NCBI GenBank assembly: GCA_011523945.1
Contig: WTFU01000186.1
Span: 48,405-112,404 of the forward strand
Source: Mariniblastus sp.
GTDB lineage: Bacteria; Planctomycetota; Planctomycetia; Pirellulales; Pirellulaceae
Direction: 5' to 3'
Length of the DNA: 64,000 bases
Position numbers and translations under genes: made by a program. This document shows positions 10,901 through 20,991 of the stretch, piece by piece. Numbering within the stretch: position 1 is the stretch's first letter; each line of letters starts with the position of its first letter. The notes beneath the pieces were generated by a model. The model was given only the letters and a program-made list of their open reading frames with translations, searched no databases and had not been told where the DNA came from.

Positions 10901-11086
10901 ATCAGCAACACCCGAGGTTGCTGCTGATCGACCCCCGCGGTAGGGACCGAGGGATCGAAACGATAGCGATTCGAAAAAAGACTGTTGAGCATCGTTTGAT
11001 CCGGCTAACTGTGCCTGAGCAAGATCAGCAAAACTAAAAACAATCCCCAATGCGGTGGCAAAAACAAGCGTTAACTGTGAAAGCAT
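7907..11086 (-). CDS. Secreted VPS10/sortilin-like BNR-repeat (beta-propeller) protein
   Basis: Signal peptide; many GVWKSxDxGxSW / GLYRSDNGGESW BNR repeats. Confidence 0.85.
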   Translation of the reverse strand: MLSQLTLVFATALGIVFSFADLAQAQLAGSNDAQQSFFESLSFRSLGPYRGGRSAATSGVADNPMLYYMGAAGGGVWKTEDAGSSWENISDGFFGGSIGSIAVSSSNPNVIYVGGGEVTVRGNVSHGNGVWKSLDSGKSWKQMGLEDSRRIPRIRIHPTNPDIVYAAVLGHLFGANQERGVFKSTDGGNSWKRVLFVNEEVGAVDLVIDPQSSNVLFATTWKIKRTPFSLESGGEGSGIWKSIDGGETWNEITRNDGLPRGTVGICGVAVSPVDSNRVWAMVESKEGGLFRSDNGGESWIRINDERKLRQRAWYYTRVYAGPENVDEVYVLNVRFWRSGDAGKSFDSISTPHGDHHDLWIAPNDPQRMAIADDGGVQISLNRGKTWSTYENQPTAQFYRVTTDNHFPYRIYGAQQDNSTVRILSRTGGRSIGERDWMPTAGGESGFIAPDPKDPEIVYGGSYGGYLTRVNHRTQETRNIHVWPDNPMGHGAGDGKYRFQWNFPIFFSKHDPKVLYTAGNVLFKTTNGGDSWKRISGDLTRNDPSKLGSSGGPITQDNTSVEYYCTIFAACESAVEKDVLWAGSDDGLLHVTRDGGKKWVNVTPPELPEWSQINSIEPHPTLPGGLYVAATRYKLDDFKPYLFKTEDYGKSWTAISDGIDRQAFTRVIRADPARKGLLYAGTESGLYISFDDGDHWSPFQCNLPVVPITDLAVKNGDLIVATQGRSFWLMDDLSPIHQWSPELFDKEIQLLETRPTIRMRGGGSRSPGRTSGQNILAGVPIRFYVNELPKEKMKTELRLLDSSGDLIQAFSTQPDLERKEKKLSLKSGLNELRWDMRYPNAETFEGMVLWGGGTRGPMAVPGAYQARLTVSKSGSDDGVSTSAENIIISQTIDFKIEKDPRSSATPNDFQAQFKFLIGVRDKLSEIHLAIKRIRDIREQLKSLRDRLEKAGGSEQLVEKAKKLEEELLGVEQALYQTKNESPQDPLNYPIRLNNRLSGLVGVVSAGDNRPTRQSIAVRNELIEEIDALLAKQKNVVQRGIRDFNEAVRKADIPAIFTEVP

Positions 11087-11305
11087 GATGAATTACCCAA
11101 TCCGGGAAAATAATTTTGGCAAAGTTCGATCCGCTTAATGGATCGTCTTTTATTGTACTCAAAGCGAGTTCCTGAGGGCTGTTTTACTTTAAAAACCGCG
11201 CAGCACGAAAGATTCAAGGACAAAAGTGAACTCGCTCACCAATGGGTCAATTGAATGATCCGAATAGTGTCGCCCCAATCAGGCACACCCGTTCAAACGC
11301 CAGAA

Positions 11306-11794
11306 TTAGGACCTTGTGAACGTCTGAAATGAAAAATCGAAATTGTTCTTTTCATCTTTTTGAAAACCAATTTCTTCGACCAAGGTCCAATCGTCCCATG
11401 CAATTTCGGGGAGGTCCGTATCACCATCGATTTCAGTGTGCACCCGCGTGAGATGAATTTCGCTAATAAACGGAATGGCAAGCCGGTAAATCTCTGCCCC
11501 TCCGGTAACAAACGGCAGATCGTCCTCTCCACACAAAGCAATTGCTTCCTCAATCGAATTTGCGATCAATGCACCATCACACTCAAAATCGGATTGGCGT
11601 GTCACGATCACTGTGGTTCGCCCGGGCAAAAGTCGGCCAATGGAATCAAAGGTCTTTCGCCCCATGATAATGTGATGCCCCATCGTGAGACGTTTAAAAC
11701 GTCTCAAATCCGCCGATAGCTGCCACGGCAGATCTCCGTTGATTCCGATAACATCGTTCTCCGCCGCTGCTACGATCATTGCTAATTTGTTCAT
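11306..11794 (-). CDS. folA: Dihydrofolate reductase
   Basis: MNKLAMIVAAAENDVIGINGDLPWQLSADLRRFKRLTMGHHIIMGRKTFDSIG; start chosen at the internal Met (ORF begins at 11833). Confidence 0.93.
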   Translation of the reverse strand: MNKLAMIVAAAENDVIGINGDLPWQLSADLRRFKRLTMGHHIIMGRKTFDSIGRLLPGRTTVIVTRQSDFECDGALIANSIEEAIALCGEDDLPFVTGGAEIYRLAIPFISEIHLTRVHTEIDGDTDLPEIAWDDWTLVEEIGFQKDEKNNFDFSFQTFTRS

Positions 11795-11833
11795 CGAACT
11801 TATCCGTTTCGATCTTGTGATCACTGAACGCAA

Positions 11834-12634
11834 CTAAACGGCAACCTTGCCCTTGATGTGGGGATGGGCCTCATATTGCAATAGCTCGAAATCCTCGAAT
11901 TTAAAATCGAAGATTGATTTTACATTTTCATTGATCGCTAGTTTTGGCAATTCTTTAGGCTCACGTGACAACTGTAAACTCACTTGCTCTAGATGATTCG
12001 AATAGAGATGGGCATCGCCAAGGGTGTGCACAAAATCGCCGGCTTTCAAACCAGTAACTTGTGCCACCATGCAAGTCAGTGCAGCGTACGAAGCTATGTT
12101 AAACGGCACGCCTAAAAAGACATCTGCACTCCGCTGGTAAAGCTGGCATGACAATTCACCATTGGCAACATAGAACTGAAAAAAAGCATGGCAGGGGGGC
12201 AACTTCATTTTTGGGATTTCAGCCACATTCCAAGCGCTCACAATTAAGCGTCGGGAATCTGGATTATTTTTTATCTCATCGATCAGCTGTGAAATCTGAT
12301 CAACCGTCGTTCCGTCAGCCCCTTGCCAACTTCGCCACTGCGATCCATAGACCGGGCCAAGTTCCCCATTTTCGTCGGCCCATTCATTCCAAATTCGAAC
12401 ACCGTTTTCCTGCAGATATCGCACATTCGTATCACCACTCAAAAACCAAAGGAGTTCGTGAATAATACTCTTGAAATGCAGTTTTTTCGTCGTAACCATT
12501 GGAAATGAGTCACGCAAATCAAAACGCATCTGATATCCGAAAACGCTTTTCGTTCCAGTTCCGGTGCGGTCAGTTTTCTCAACACCATGGTCGAGAATAT
12601 GTCGAAGGAGGTCTAAATATTGTTGCATCACCAT
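11834..12634 (-). CDS. thyA: Thymidylate synthase
   Basis: [30 protein letters not shown] active-site motif. Confidence 0.96.
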   Translation of the reverse strand: MVMQQYLDLLRHILDHGVEKTDRTGTGTKSVFGYQMRFDLRDSFPMVTTKKLHFKSIIHELLWFLSGDTNVRYLQENGVRIWNEWADENGELGPVYGSQWRSWQGADGTTVDQISQLIDEIKNNPDSRRLIVSAWNVAEIPKMKLPPCHAFFQFYVANGELSCQLYQRSADVFLGVPFNIASYAALTCMVAQVTGLKAGDFVHTLGDAHLYSNHLEQVSLQLSREPKELPKLAINENVKSIFDFKFEDFELLQYEAHPHIKGKVAV

Positions 12635-12904
12635 TTTGTATGGGTTGACGTTGTAGGATTCAAGCCCGGCAATTCCCTCTAAACTCTTCCGCTACGGGAA
12701 AACACGTAATATTTTCCAATATTTAGAACCTCTCCTCAGTTTTGACCGCCCGCTTCGAGAGATACGGTCGAGGCTCTATGATCATCCTCGACAATACTGC
12801 TCCCTGATTCTGAAAAACCACGGGCGAACACGTCATCGAATTAACGGCGCTTCACTCTTTCATTTCTTCTGAGATCTGTCATCGAAAATCCTCAACCATT
12901 AACA

Positions 12905-13849
12905 GTGCCATCCAACCGACTAGCCGACGCCAGTTTGCTAATCGTCGCTCTTATCTGGGGAATCAACATGGCGGTTATGAAAATGGGAATTTCAATGATA
13001 GACCCATTCGCCTTTAATTCAGTTCGTCTTTCCCTCTCTGCAATTACCCTCGGGGCCTGCGTCTGGCTGGAAAACCGCAGTCGAAAAATTAACCTTGCGG
13101 GGGCATCCGCCCCCAACTCGTCTCACCGCTCTGGAAACAAGTGGGGTGTGGTCATCGCATTCGGTCTTCTCTCGGGAGGCTTTTATCAGATTCTATTTGC
13201 GATCGGTATGGATCGCACAACCGCAGGTGACTCTGCGTTAATCATGTCATCGATTCCGATGTGGACCGCTTTGTTGGCCTTTATTTTCCTCCATGAAAAC
13301 CTGGAAAAAATTTGGAGTGGTTTGGCAATCACCTTTGTTGGCACACTCATTATTACCCTCCAGAATAACGGTATCGACTTTTCCAACAAAAACTTAATTG
13401 GCAATTCAATCATTCTTATTGCAGCACTCGCCTGGTCTACCGGAGTCATTATCAGTCGCCCGTTAATGAAAACTATTTCCCCTATTCAATTAGCTTTTTA
13501 CGCGACGGTTGGAACGCTTCCGATTCACTATTTTATGGCATGGTTTGTCCAAACAGATGGACTCAACAACCTCAATCAACCATCGATTCTTTTCTGCATA
13601 GGGTACTCAGGTATCTTTTCAACGGGATTGGCCTATGCCATGTGGAACTACGGGGTTCATAAACTCGGCGCCTCGCACGCCTCGGTGTATCAAAACCTTG
13701 TCCCCCTGATCGCTTTAGCCGCCGCGTGGATCTCGCCACTCAATGAAAGAATTACCGCTGTGCAAATTCTCGGAGGGTTTCTAATTATTTTTGGATTACT
13801 CGTCACACAAAAGTTGAGAACGAGTCCCCCACAAATCTCGAGGAGATAA
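12905..13849 (+). CDS. EamA/DMT-family transporter (GTG start)
   Basis: Approx. 10 hydrophobic segments; ALIWGINMAVMK, LGASHASVYQNLVPLIALAAAW motifs. Confidence 0.85.
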   Translation: MPSNRLADASLLIVALIWGINMAVMKMGISMIDPFAFNSVRLSLSAITLGACVWLENRSRKINLAGASAPNSSHRSGNKWGVVIAFGLLSGGFYQILFAIGMDRTTAGDSALIMSSIPMWTALLAFIFLHENLEKIWSGLAITFVGTLIITLQNNGIDFSNKNLIGNSIILIAALAWSTGVIISRPLMKTISPIQLAFYATVGTLPIHYFMAWFVQTDGLNNLNQPSILFCIGYSGIFSTGLAYAMWNYGVHKLGASHASVYQNLVPLIALAAAWISPLNERITAVQILGGFLIIFGLLVTQKLRTSPPQISRR

Positions 13850-14032
13850 ACTTCAATAAAAGTATTAAATTCTGCAATAAAACCAATGCTATCAACACGG
13901 CAATCCGAATCTAAATATTTTTTTTCGATTTTCGTTGTGTTCGCACCCGATGACAGCAATCAGATGCAAGCTTCTCGTTTACGACGCGATGTTCATTCGC
14001 AACTCTCCCAGAACCTGACTCAGGGCTAAAAA

Positions 14033-14989
14033 ATGCCACGGTTTTCTATCATCATCCCGCTTATGGATGACGAACGGTTATTCGATCATACGCTGGCTTC
14101 GATTTTAAGAGATCGATCGCCTTCCAGCGAAATCTTCGTTATTCACGATGGCACTTATCAAGATCCTCACCAGCTGAGTGACGAAATCAACTTCGTATCC
14201 ACCGAGAAAAGAGCAAACTTAATTGCGATGTTTAATCGCGGCGTTGGCCTTTCAAGCGGTGACTTTGTAGCCTTCATTCGCCCGGGAATGGAATTGCCCG
14301 CGGATTGGCAATCAACGGTGGAAGATGCGTTTGAAAAACCTCACATCGCCAGCGTTTCCCCGCTAATCACAACTCCTGCAGAACCACACAAGATAGTCAC
14401 CGCTGGCGTAGAAAATGGAATCGGTTTTCAACGAAAAATGAGCGGGGCACGCTGGCGAACGACACCCGCAAAATTAAAACGGGTTTCTCCACTTGGTCCA
14501 ACTTCCTGGGCAGCGTTCTACCGTCGCTCTGCGATCGAGCATATTCACCCTATTTCGGAAAACCTCAGCCCGGTCTTTCTCGATCAGGAAATTGCGATGA
14601 ATCTTCAAACGCTGGGAATGGGAATCCATTTTAGCTCAGAGACAAACTTGGAAATCGAACGAGCCAGTCTCATCACCGGTGAACAGAGACTGCCACACGG
14701 TCAATCAGCTCAACGAACCTATCGTCGACAAGCCATTTCTGGGAGATCTGTTCTGCGAACCACTGCGCTGATCGCCTGGGATCTCCTAAACGCTCCTCTG
14801 CAACCTTGGCGATTGCAGCAAGCGGGTGGTCGAATGTCGGCCGTATTGCATCGGCAAGAGGATCGCGAGCAGGGTGCCTACCTGACAAAGATCGCTGCCG
14901 AATATCGATCACAGCTTGCTTTTGAACTGCCAATTCAAACTGCAAACAATAGCGTCCGGGAATCGTCGACGACGCGTCGTGCAGCTTAG
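14033..14989 (+). CDS. Glycosyltransferase family 2-like protein
   Basis: MPRFSIIIPLMDDERLFDHTLASILRDRSPSSEIFVIHDG; NRGVGLSSGDFVAFIRPGMEL. Confidence 0.75.
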   Translation: MPRFSIIIPLMDDERLFDHTLASILRDRSPSSEIFVIHDGTYQDPHQLSDEINFVSTEKRANLIAMFNRGVGLSSGDFVAFIRPGMELPADWQSTVEDAFEKPHIASVSPLITTPAEPHKIVTAGVENGIGFQRKMSGARWRTTPAKLKRVSPLGPTSWAAFYRRSAIEHIHPISENLSPVFLDQEIAMNLQTLGMGIHFSSETNLEIERASLITGEQRLPHGQSAQRTYRRQAISGRSVLRTTALIAWDLLNAPLQPWRLQQAGGRMSAVLHRQEDREQGAYLTKIAAEYRSQLAFELPIQTANNSVRESSTTRRAA

Positions 14990-15287
14990 TCGTCTTCATG
15001 CCATTCGCTGGTAGAGCCAAGTTACGCGAGGACGAATCGGCGCCAACGTCCGATTGATCCGTGAAATATCCCACCATGATGCGGTTTTCCTAGTGGCGGC
15101 GACTCTGCTGAGTCGGTGCGAAACTTTCCGCTGGCGGTTATACTGTTTTGGAGCGAAAAGAGTGAACCCGATTGGATTTGATCAATGGGTTCCACTCGAA
15201 ACAGGCCTTGGCTCAACTTGAGTTGAACGCCTGATTTGAATCAAGCTGATTTGAATCAAATAAACGCTCCTCTTCAATTCTTAAACC

Positions 15288-16622
15288 TTGCTTTCGGCAG
15301 ACTTGTTCGGATGGCATGAAAACTGGATTCTAACGGAACACAAAATGTATCTTCGATTAGCCAAACGAATGTTGCTCGAAACGGACAAGCGTCTGCTTTG
15401 GAAGCTGGCATGGAACATGGGATTCAAAGGTTGGCGAAGCGTTCAAAAACATAAAAAGCGATTGAAAAACGGCAAGTTTTTTCCTCCCTATCTCTACATT
15501 TCAATCATCAACAGTTGCAACTTGCGATGCACGGGTTGCTGGGTCGACGTTGCGTCAAAACAGAGCAAGATAGACGTCGAAGCAATGAATCGAATGATCG
15601 GCTCAGCCAAGAAACAAGGAAACTCGTTTTTTGGATTACTTGGCGGTGAACCATTCATGCACAAAGAACTATTTGAAATTCTTGAAGCCCATCCGGACGT
15701 CTACTTTCAAGTGTTCACCAACGGACATTTCATTACCGATGAGGTCGCAAAACGCCTGCGTCGTTGCGGCAACGTGACTCCCTTAATCAGCGTCGAAGGT
15801 ACGGAAATTATCAGCGACCAGCGGCGAGGAAAATCAGGAGTGTTGTCGGCAACCATGACCGGCCTTCAGAATTGCCTAAACAATAAAGTGATGACCGGCG
15901 TTTGTACCAGCTTATGTCAAACCAATTTCGAAGAACTCCTTCGTGAAGAATGGGTCGACCGACTGATTGAAATGGGAGTCCTTTACACCTGGTATCACGT
16001 TTACCGTCCAATGGGGCCTGACCCCGCTCCTGAACTGGCACTGACCCCCGAACAGCAACGAACGGCAAGGCAGTTCGTGGTCGACATGCGATGCAAAAAA
16101 CCAATCATTGTTATTGATGCCTACTACGACGCGGACGGCAAGGCACTCTGTCCTGCTGCCACAGGGTTCACTCATCACATCAACCCCTGGGGCGACATCG
16201 AACCTTGCCCGATCATTCAATTTGCGAAAGAGTCGATTCATGACGAACGACCGCTGGATCAGGTGTTCAATGAATCCGAGTTCTTAACAGACTTTAGAAA
16301 AACCGCCGCTGAAAATACGCGTGGCTGCATCGTGCTCGAACGGCCGGATTTGATTGAATCCCTCGCGGAGAAACACGGCGCCAAGGATTCAACGGCAAGA
16401 AAGTCCGCGATCGCTGAATTACGTGCGACTCAACCCCACCCGTCTCAATATTCCCCAGATTTAAAGCCTATTCCCGAGAGAAGTTGGGCCTATCGCCTCG
16501 CCAAAAAAATTGCTTATCATGACTACGGTGTCTATGATCAACATTTTGAGGCTGACAATTGGCAAGATCCTCGCGAGGCCAATCCGCCCCAACCAGACTC
16601 TGAGTTGGTGCAACTCAAATAA
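15288..16622 (+). CDS. Radical SAM protein with additional C-terminal cysteines (SPASM-like)
   Basis: SIINSCNLRCTGCW (CxxxCxxC), LLGGEPFMHKE; C-terminal NPWGDIEPCPIIQFA. Confidence 0.85.
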   Translation: MLSADLFGWHENWILTEHKMYLRLAKRMLLETDKRLLWKLAWNMGFKGWRSVQKHKKRLKNGKFFPPYLYISIINSCNLRCTGCWVDVASKQSKIDVEAMNRMIGSAKKQGNSFFGLLGGEPFMHKELFEILEAHPDVYFQVFTNGHFITDEVAKRLRRCGNVTPLISVEGTEIISDQRRGKSGVLSATMTGLQNCLNNKVMTGVCTSLCQTNFEELLREEWVDRLIEMGVLYTWYHVYRPMGPDPAPELALTPEQQRTARQFVVDMRCKKPIIVIDAYYDADGKALCPAATGFTHHINPWGDIEPCPIIQFAKESIHDERPLDQVFNESEFLTDFRKTAAENTRGCIVLERPDLIESLAEKHGAKDSTARKSAIAELRATQPHPSQYSPDLKPIPERSWAYRLAKKIAYHDYGVYDQHFEADNWQDPREANPPQPDSELVQLK

Positions 16623-16646
16623 AGAATTAAAACTAAACCGCAACCT

Positions 16647-17330
16647 TTGAATTGGTTCGAATTCTTGGAAAATTTTTTTATAGTATTCTTAGTAATCGCC
16701 ATCGTCTCTTTGATTGCAGGCGGTATCACGCTTTCGATCCTTTACGAAAATAAACGGAAGCAAAAACTCAAAGAGTTGGCCGAAGAAATGGGACTGGCAT
16801 TCGTTCCCGATGGCGACCCCCACCTACTCGCGCGTTTCTCAGATTTCAAACTCTTCAACGTCGGCCGATCCCGAAAAATGAGGAACTTGATTCAAGGCGA
16901 CAGCGGTGAAGTCAAACTCGCAATCTTCGAGTACGCCTACACTACCGGAGGCGGCAAAAACTCGAAAACTCACCGTCAGTCCATCGTGTCACTGCATTCC
17001 AACGACTTAGTTTGTCCGGACTTTACCATTCGCCCCGAGAACTTTCTTGACAGGATCGGAAGCGCACTCGGATTTCAAGATATTGATTTCGACGACCACG
17101 AAGAATTTTCAAGTAAATTCGTGCTACAAGGGTCCAACGAACAACAGGTTCGCGACTATTTTAACCGCGAAACGTTAGACTTCTTTACAGCAAGACCCGA
17201 CATTTGCGTGGAAGCACAATCTGGCACACTGTTTTATTATCGCACGAACAAACGAATTAATCCCAATCAAATCAAAGACAGCCTCGCTGAAGCATACGAG
17301 GTTTTTGGAATGATGGTTGACCATCAATAA
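16647..17330 (+). CDS. Membrane-anchored conserved hypothetical protein (TTG start)
   Basis: Single N-terminal TM helix followed by a soluble domain; no assignable catalytic motif. Confidence 0.65.
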   Translation: MNWFEFLENFFIVFLVIAIVSLIAGGITLSILYENKRKQKLKELAEEMGLAFVPDGDPHLLARFSDFKLFNVGRSRKMRNLIQGDSGEVKLAIFEYAYTTGGGKNSKTHRQSIVSLHSNDLVCPDFTIRPENFLDRIGSALGFQDIDFDDHEEFSSKFVLQGSNEQQVRDYFNRETLDFFTARPDICVEAQSGTLFYYRTNKRINPNQIKDSLAEAYEVFGMMVDHQ

Positions 17331-17363
17331 ACTTCGATTCATCAGACGGATCAAACCAGGATC

Positions 17364-18431
17364 TTAAATATCAAGGTCATTTAATTGATCAACCAGATCG
17401 TCCAGGTCATCTTTACTTTGCTCGGACTTTTCTTCATGCCTTCGAGGCACTCCAACCGTCATCCCGACCGCTTCACGACCAGCAGCAATCAACTGCTCAT
17501 CGCGTTCAAGAGCTGCGATTTCTTCTGCCGATTTTCCCTCAGCGGGCGCGCCGAACAACTGCGATAAATCAATCTTCATGCTCGCCACACCGTCGCTTGA
17601 ACCTGCGATTGCAGGCGTCTTATGCTGGGGAAACATGATTGCATTCTCTGGGCAAACACGACTGCACGCCGGACATCCCTTGCGACAATTATCGGGTTGT
17701 TCCACAAGAATTGTGTCGACTGCGTCGACGCCATAAACCCCGAACAAACAAAAGTCGATGCATTCCATGCAGTTCGTGCAACGACTGTAATCAATCACCG
17801 GATACCAACGCCGACCGCCCGATTCCTCGACTCGATTTACAACCGATGATTGATCGAGCCCGCCATCGTCCGGTGGTGAAACAGTATCACCAAGCGCAGT
17901 CGGCATTTGCGCTGCCGCAGGCTTCGAAACCCCACCATTGATAATGTCACCCAGCCCAACAACCTGAACCGCATTCTCCTGATGGATTCTCTTAACCTCT
18001 TCGATGAAATCCTCAGCACGATTACTGATTTTTAAATCCAGACAATAGATCTTGCGGTTCTTAAGCGGCCTTGAATCGATCACCCGATCTTTATCGTCTT
18101 CGTCTCCTCCCCGCTCCGCGTCGTCCTCATCTTCGTCCTCATCTTCATTTTTCAAAAGGACCTGGCCTACGTGTCCGGTAATGGAATTTCGGTCTAAAAT
18201 CCAATGGGCTGCTCGCTCGAACAACCAAGAAACAACAACTACGTTTCCGCCAATTTGCTGCAGTGCCAACATCCCCGTGCTCTCGGGTTTGATGTCATAG
18301 AGGTTTGGCACGATTGTGACATCGATTCCATTTTCAAATAACAATCCAGCAACAATATCCTCTTCCAACTTTCGTTTGGCTGGATTCTTGCTCGGACTCT
18401 GGGAGACGACGACAGAAATTCGTTTGGCCAT
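17364..18431 (-). CDS. 4Fe-4S ferredoxin-domain protein
   Basis: CTNCMECIDFC and CRKGCPACSRVCP clusters; acidic insert NEDEDEDEDDAERGGDEDD. Confidence 0.8.
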   Translation of the reverse strand: MAKRISVVVSQSPSKNPAKRKLEEDIVAGLLFENGIDVTIVPNLYDIKPESTGMLALQQIGGNVVVVSWLFERAAHWILDRNSITGHVGQVLLKNEDEDEDEDDAERGGDEDDKDRVIDSRPLKNRKIYCLDLKISNRAEDFIEEVKRIHQENAVQVVGLGDIINGGVSKPAAAQMPTALGDTVSPPDDGGLDQSSVVNRVEESGGRRWYPVIDYSRCTNCMECIDFCLFGVYGVDAVDTILVEQPDNCRKGCPACSRVCPENAIMFPQHKTPAIAGSSDGVASMKIDLSQLFGAPAEGKSAEEIAALERDEQLIAAGREAVGMTVGVPRRHEEKSEQSKDDLDDLVDQLNDLDI

Positions 18432-18642
18432 GAATGCAAATGATTAAATAATTCGAGATAGGTGGACTGCCCAGTCATTGACCCGGCTATCTAATGTTAT
18501 CAGAAATGAAATAAAAATGGACGTACCATCGCTGAAATGTCTCAGACCTCACAAGACGTAAGGAACCGGACCTCAAGTTTGCCGAGTTATTTTGGTAGCG
18601 GAATTTGGGATCTTAGAAGACAAAAGACACAAATCAACGACA

Positions 18643-19032
18643 TTATCGCAAATCGTTCTTGCTTACCAAACGCATAGGCTGAGTGGTAGTAACACTCGGC
18701 TTTCCCATGACTTGATCTTCAGTCAACGCTTCATCTGTCCACTCAAGTTTTAAACAAATCGATCCGACGCGGACGATGTCCCCCGGCTTGAGTAAGGCTC
18801 GTTTTTTAATTCGCTGATCATCAACGTATGTCCCGTTCATCGAATTAAAATCGTAGACGGACAAAGCGCCGCTTGCGTTAAGAAAAAACTTGCAATGCCG
18901 TCGACTGATTGAGTCGTCACCAATGGATACATCAGCATCGGGAGACCTACCAACGGTAGCTGGTAAATGAAGAATCCACTCACGCTCAACTGCTGCTGTC
19001 GCGGAATTGTAAACCTGCAATTTGTAACGCAT
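18643..19032 (-). CDS. FHA domain protein
   Basis: VGRSPDADVSIGDDSISRRHCKFFL...VYDFNSMNGTYVDDQRI. Confidence 0.88.
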   Translation of the reverse strand: MRYKLQVYNSATAAVEREWILHLPATVGRSPDADVSIGDDSISRRHCKFFLNASGALSVYDFNSMNGTYVDDQRIKKRALLKPGDIVRVGSICLKLEWTDEALTEDQVMGKPSVTTTQPMRLVSKNDLR

Positions 19033-19154
19033 GCCAACCTCGCTTTGGCCTTGGAATCTCCCTAATCATACTCCTCTGATAATTGAAAATCCAATCTTTC
19101 CCACAGCAAGTTTCCCCCAGCACAACACTGCCTGCGGGGAATAAAAAACACGCA

Positions 19155-19637
19155 CTATTCGTGGACCTGCCCTTTAATTGTGCGTTGTGTTTTCGCCCAA
19201 ACAGAATCCAATAACTCAATATATTGGTCGACATCTAGAAAAATGGCGTCGGTTTCTCGCATCTCAAAGAGCCAACCTTCCCCATATTTGTCGACATTAA
19301 TGGAAGACGGGTCGTCCATCAGTGCCTCGTTAAATCGCACTAACTCTCCCTCACAGGGAGCAAAAAGGGCACTCTCGGCCTTCTTGCTTTCGATACTTCC
19401 TATCTCCTGACCCGCGGATATTTTTGATGGCGCGTCGAGAAGCCAGTCTAAAAAGTAGACATCCTGCAACAAACGGACAGCATAAGCCGCAAATCCAAAC
19501 CGTATCAGCGCGGGATTCTCGGGGGAAACAATGGCCCACATGTGATTCTTTGCGTATTGGAAATCTATGGGAAACTCTGCTTCAAACTCTCCCATCATAA
19601 ATTTCTTATTGGCATCTTGATCGAAAGATTCAATCAT
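19155..19637 (-). CDS. GcvH-like lipoyl-domain protein
   Basis: IESKKAESALFAPCEGELVRFNEALMDDPSSINVDKYGEGWLFEM resembles the GcvH lipoyl-lysine region; no gcvT/gcvP nearby. Confidence 0.8.
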   Translation of the reverse strand: MIESFDQDANKKFMMGEFEAEFPIDFQYAKNHMWAIVSPENPALIRFGFAAYAVRLLQDVYFLDWLLDAPSKISAGQEIGSIESKKAESALFAPCEGELVRFNEALMDDPSSINVDKYGEGWLFEMRETDAIFLDVDQYIELLDSVWAKTQRTIKGQVHE

Positions 19638-20944
19638 GTGTAACGAATTCCCTGATGCTCGTCTTCAAAGAAAACCGGAAGCAATGCGTCGGCATGCAAG
19701 AAGCCTTTCCTGGTCAATTCGATGCGTCCCTCTTCAATGGTTAACATTCCATTTTCCAAGTGCTGTTGAAACTGGCTATTCCATCGCTGAGTGATATCAA
19801 CGCCGAACTTGTCTCGGAAATAGTTCACATCCAGATAACCTCTTTTTAACAGCAAAATCATTTCGCGAATCAAGAGTTGATGCTGGGTCGGCTTGAACCC
19901 TCGCCCTAAAGGCAACTTCCCGTGCTCCGTTAGATCCGACTGATATTCTTTCATGTCGGCCTTGTTTTGGTAGTGAACTCCCGATACATGACCAAAACTA
20001 GCGATGCCGGTGGCGATCAAATCCGACCCCTGCCATAGGTTATCTCGATAGCTGAAGTTCACTTTACTATCATCTTTCACCACCGTATAAGCGCTGCTGA
20101 TTTTGTAACCTGCTTGCAAAAATTCATCATAGGCATAATTAAGCCAGGCGCGTTTCGTCTCCCAGTCCGCAACCGGCGTTTCTATTTTTTCTCCAAGAAT
20201 GTCTTTCGAATAGACCGTGTTGTACGGCAGCTCCATTTGATAGATCGTGATCGATTCGGGTGACAACTTAATTGCTTCTGAAATGTTATATTTCCAGTTA
20301 TCCCAGGTTTCTCCGACCATCCCCGAAATCAGGTCGATGTTCACATTGTCAAAACCTGCGGCAGCAATCCAATCCCAAGCGCGGTAAACCTCTTTTGACA
20401 AGTGCGCTCGCCCGTTCTCTTCAAGCACCGCATCCGAAAAGTTCTCAATTCCCAGGCTAAGCCGCGTAACACCAAGCTCTTTTAGCGTCTTGATTTTGTT
20501 TTCCTGCAACGTCCCCGGTTCACATTCAAACGTGACTTCCTCTGCCAAATCCCAATTAATATTTTTGCGCAGTCGATCCACCAAGGAGACCAACTGGCGT
20601 GAACTGAGAAACGAAGGTGTACCACCACCAAAATAAACAAAACGGAATGGCCGTCCACCCATTACCGGCAATTGACTTACCAGTTCAATTTCACGGCAAA
20701 GTGCAGAAACGTATTTCTCTATTTCTTTCGCGTTTTGGTCAGTAAAGACTTTGAAATAACAAAACTTACATCGCTTCCGGCAAAACGGAATGTGAATGTA
20801 TAAACCTAAGGGTGTCTCCGCTATCGGCGGGGAGTGCAGGGCATTCGTAACCTCGTCAAGCTGGTCATTCTTCCACTGAGAGAAGGGAGGATAGTTTGAA
20901 ATAAAGTAACTACCGACTTCTGTTTTCGTTGATTCAGATGACAT
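19634..20944 (-). CDS. HemN/HemW-like (coproporphyrinogen III oxidase family) radical SAM protein
   Basis: LYIHIPFCRKRCKFCYF, FVYFGGGTPSFL, TFECEPGTL, RLSLGIENF; 4-nt overlap with the downstream GcvH-like gene. Confidence 0.85.
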   Translation of the reverse strand: MSSESTKTEVGSYFISNYPPFSQWKNDQLDEVTNALHSPPIAETPLGLYIHIPFCRKRCKFCYFKVFTDQNAKEIEKYVSALCREIELVSQLPVMGGRPFRFVYFGGGTPSFLSSRQLVSLVDRLRKNINWDLAEEVTFECEPGTLQENKIKTLKELGVTRLSLGIENFSDAVLEENGRAHLSKEVYRAWDWIAAAGFDNVNIDLISGMVGETWDNWKYNISEAIKLSPESITIYQMELPYNTVYSKDILGEKIETPVADWETKRAWLNYAYDEFLQAGYKISSAYTVVKDDSKVNFSYRDNLWQGSDLIATGIASFGHVSGVHYQNKADMKEYQSDLTEHGKLPLGRGFKPTQHQLLIREMILLLKRGYLDVNYFRDKFGVDITQRWNSQFQQHLENGMLTIEEGRIELTRKGFLHADALLPVFFEDEHQGIRYT

Positions 20945-20991
20945 ATTTGAAGAGGGGTTAAACGAACTAAAAAATTAAACGACCGAATGGA

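Noticed and set aside
10093-10992. Several overlapping ORFs inside the BNR-repeat gene (10093..10464 -, 10468..10992 -, 10179..10595 +)
   Set aside because: Alternative-frame shadows of a long, motif-supported CDS.
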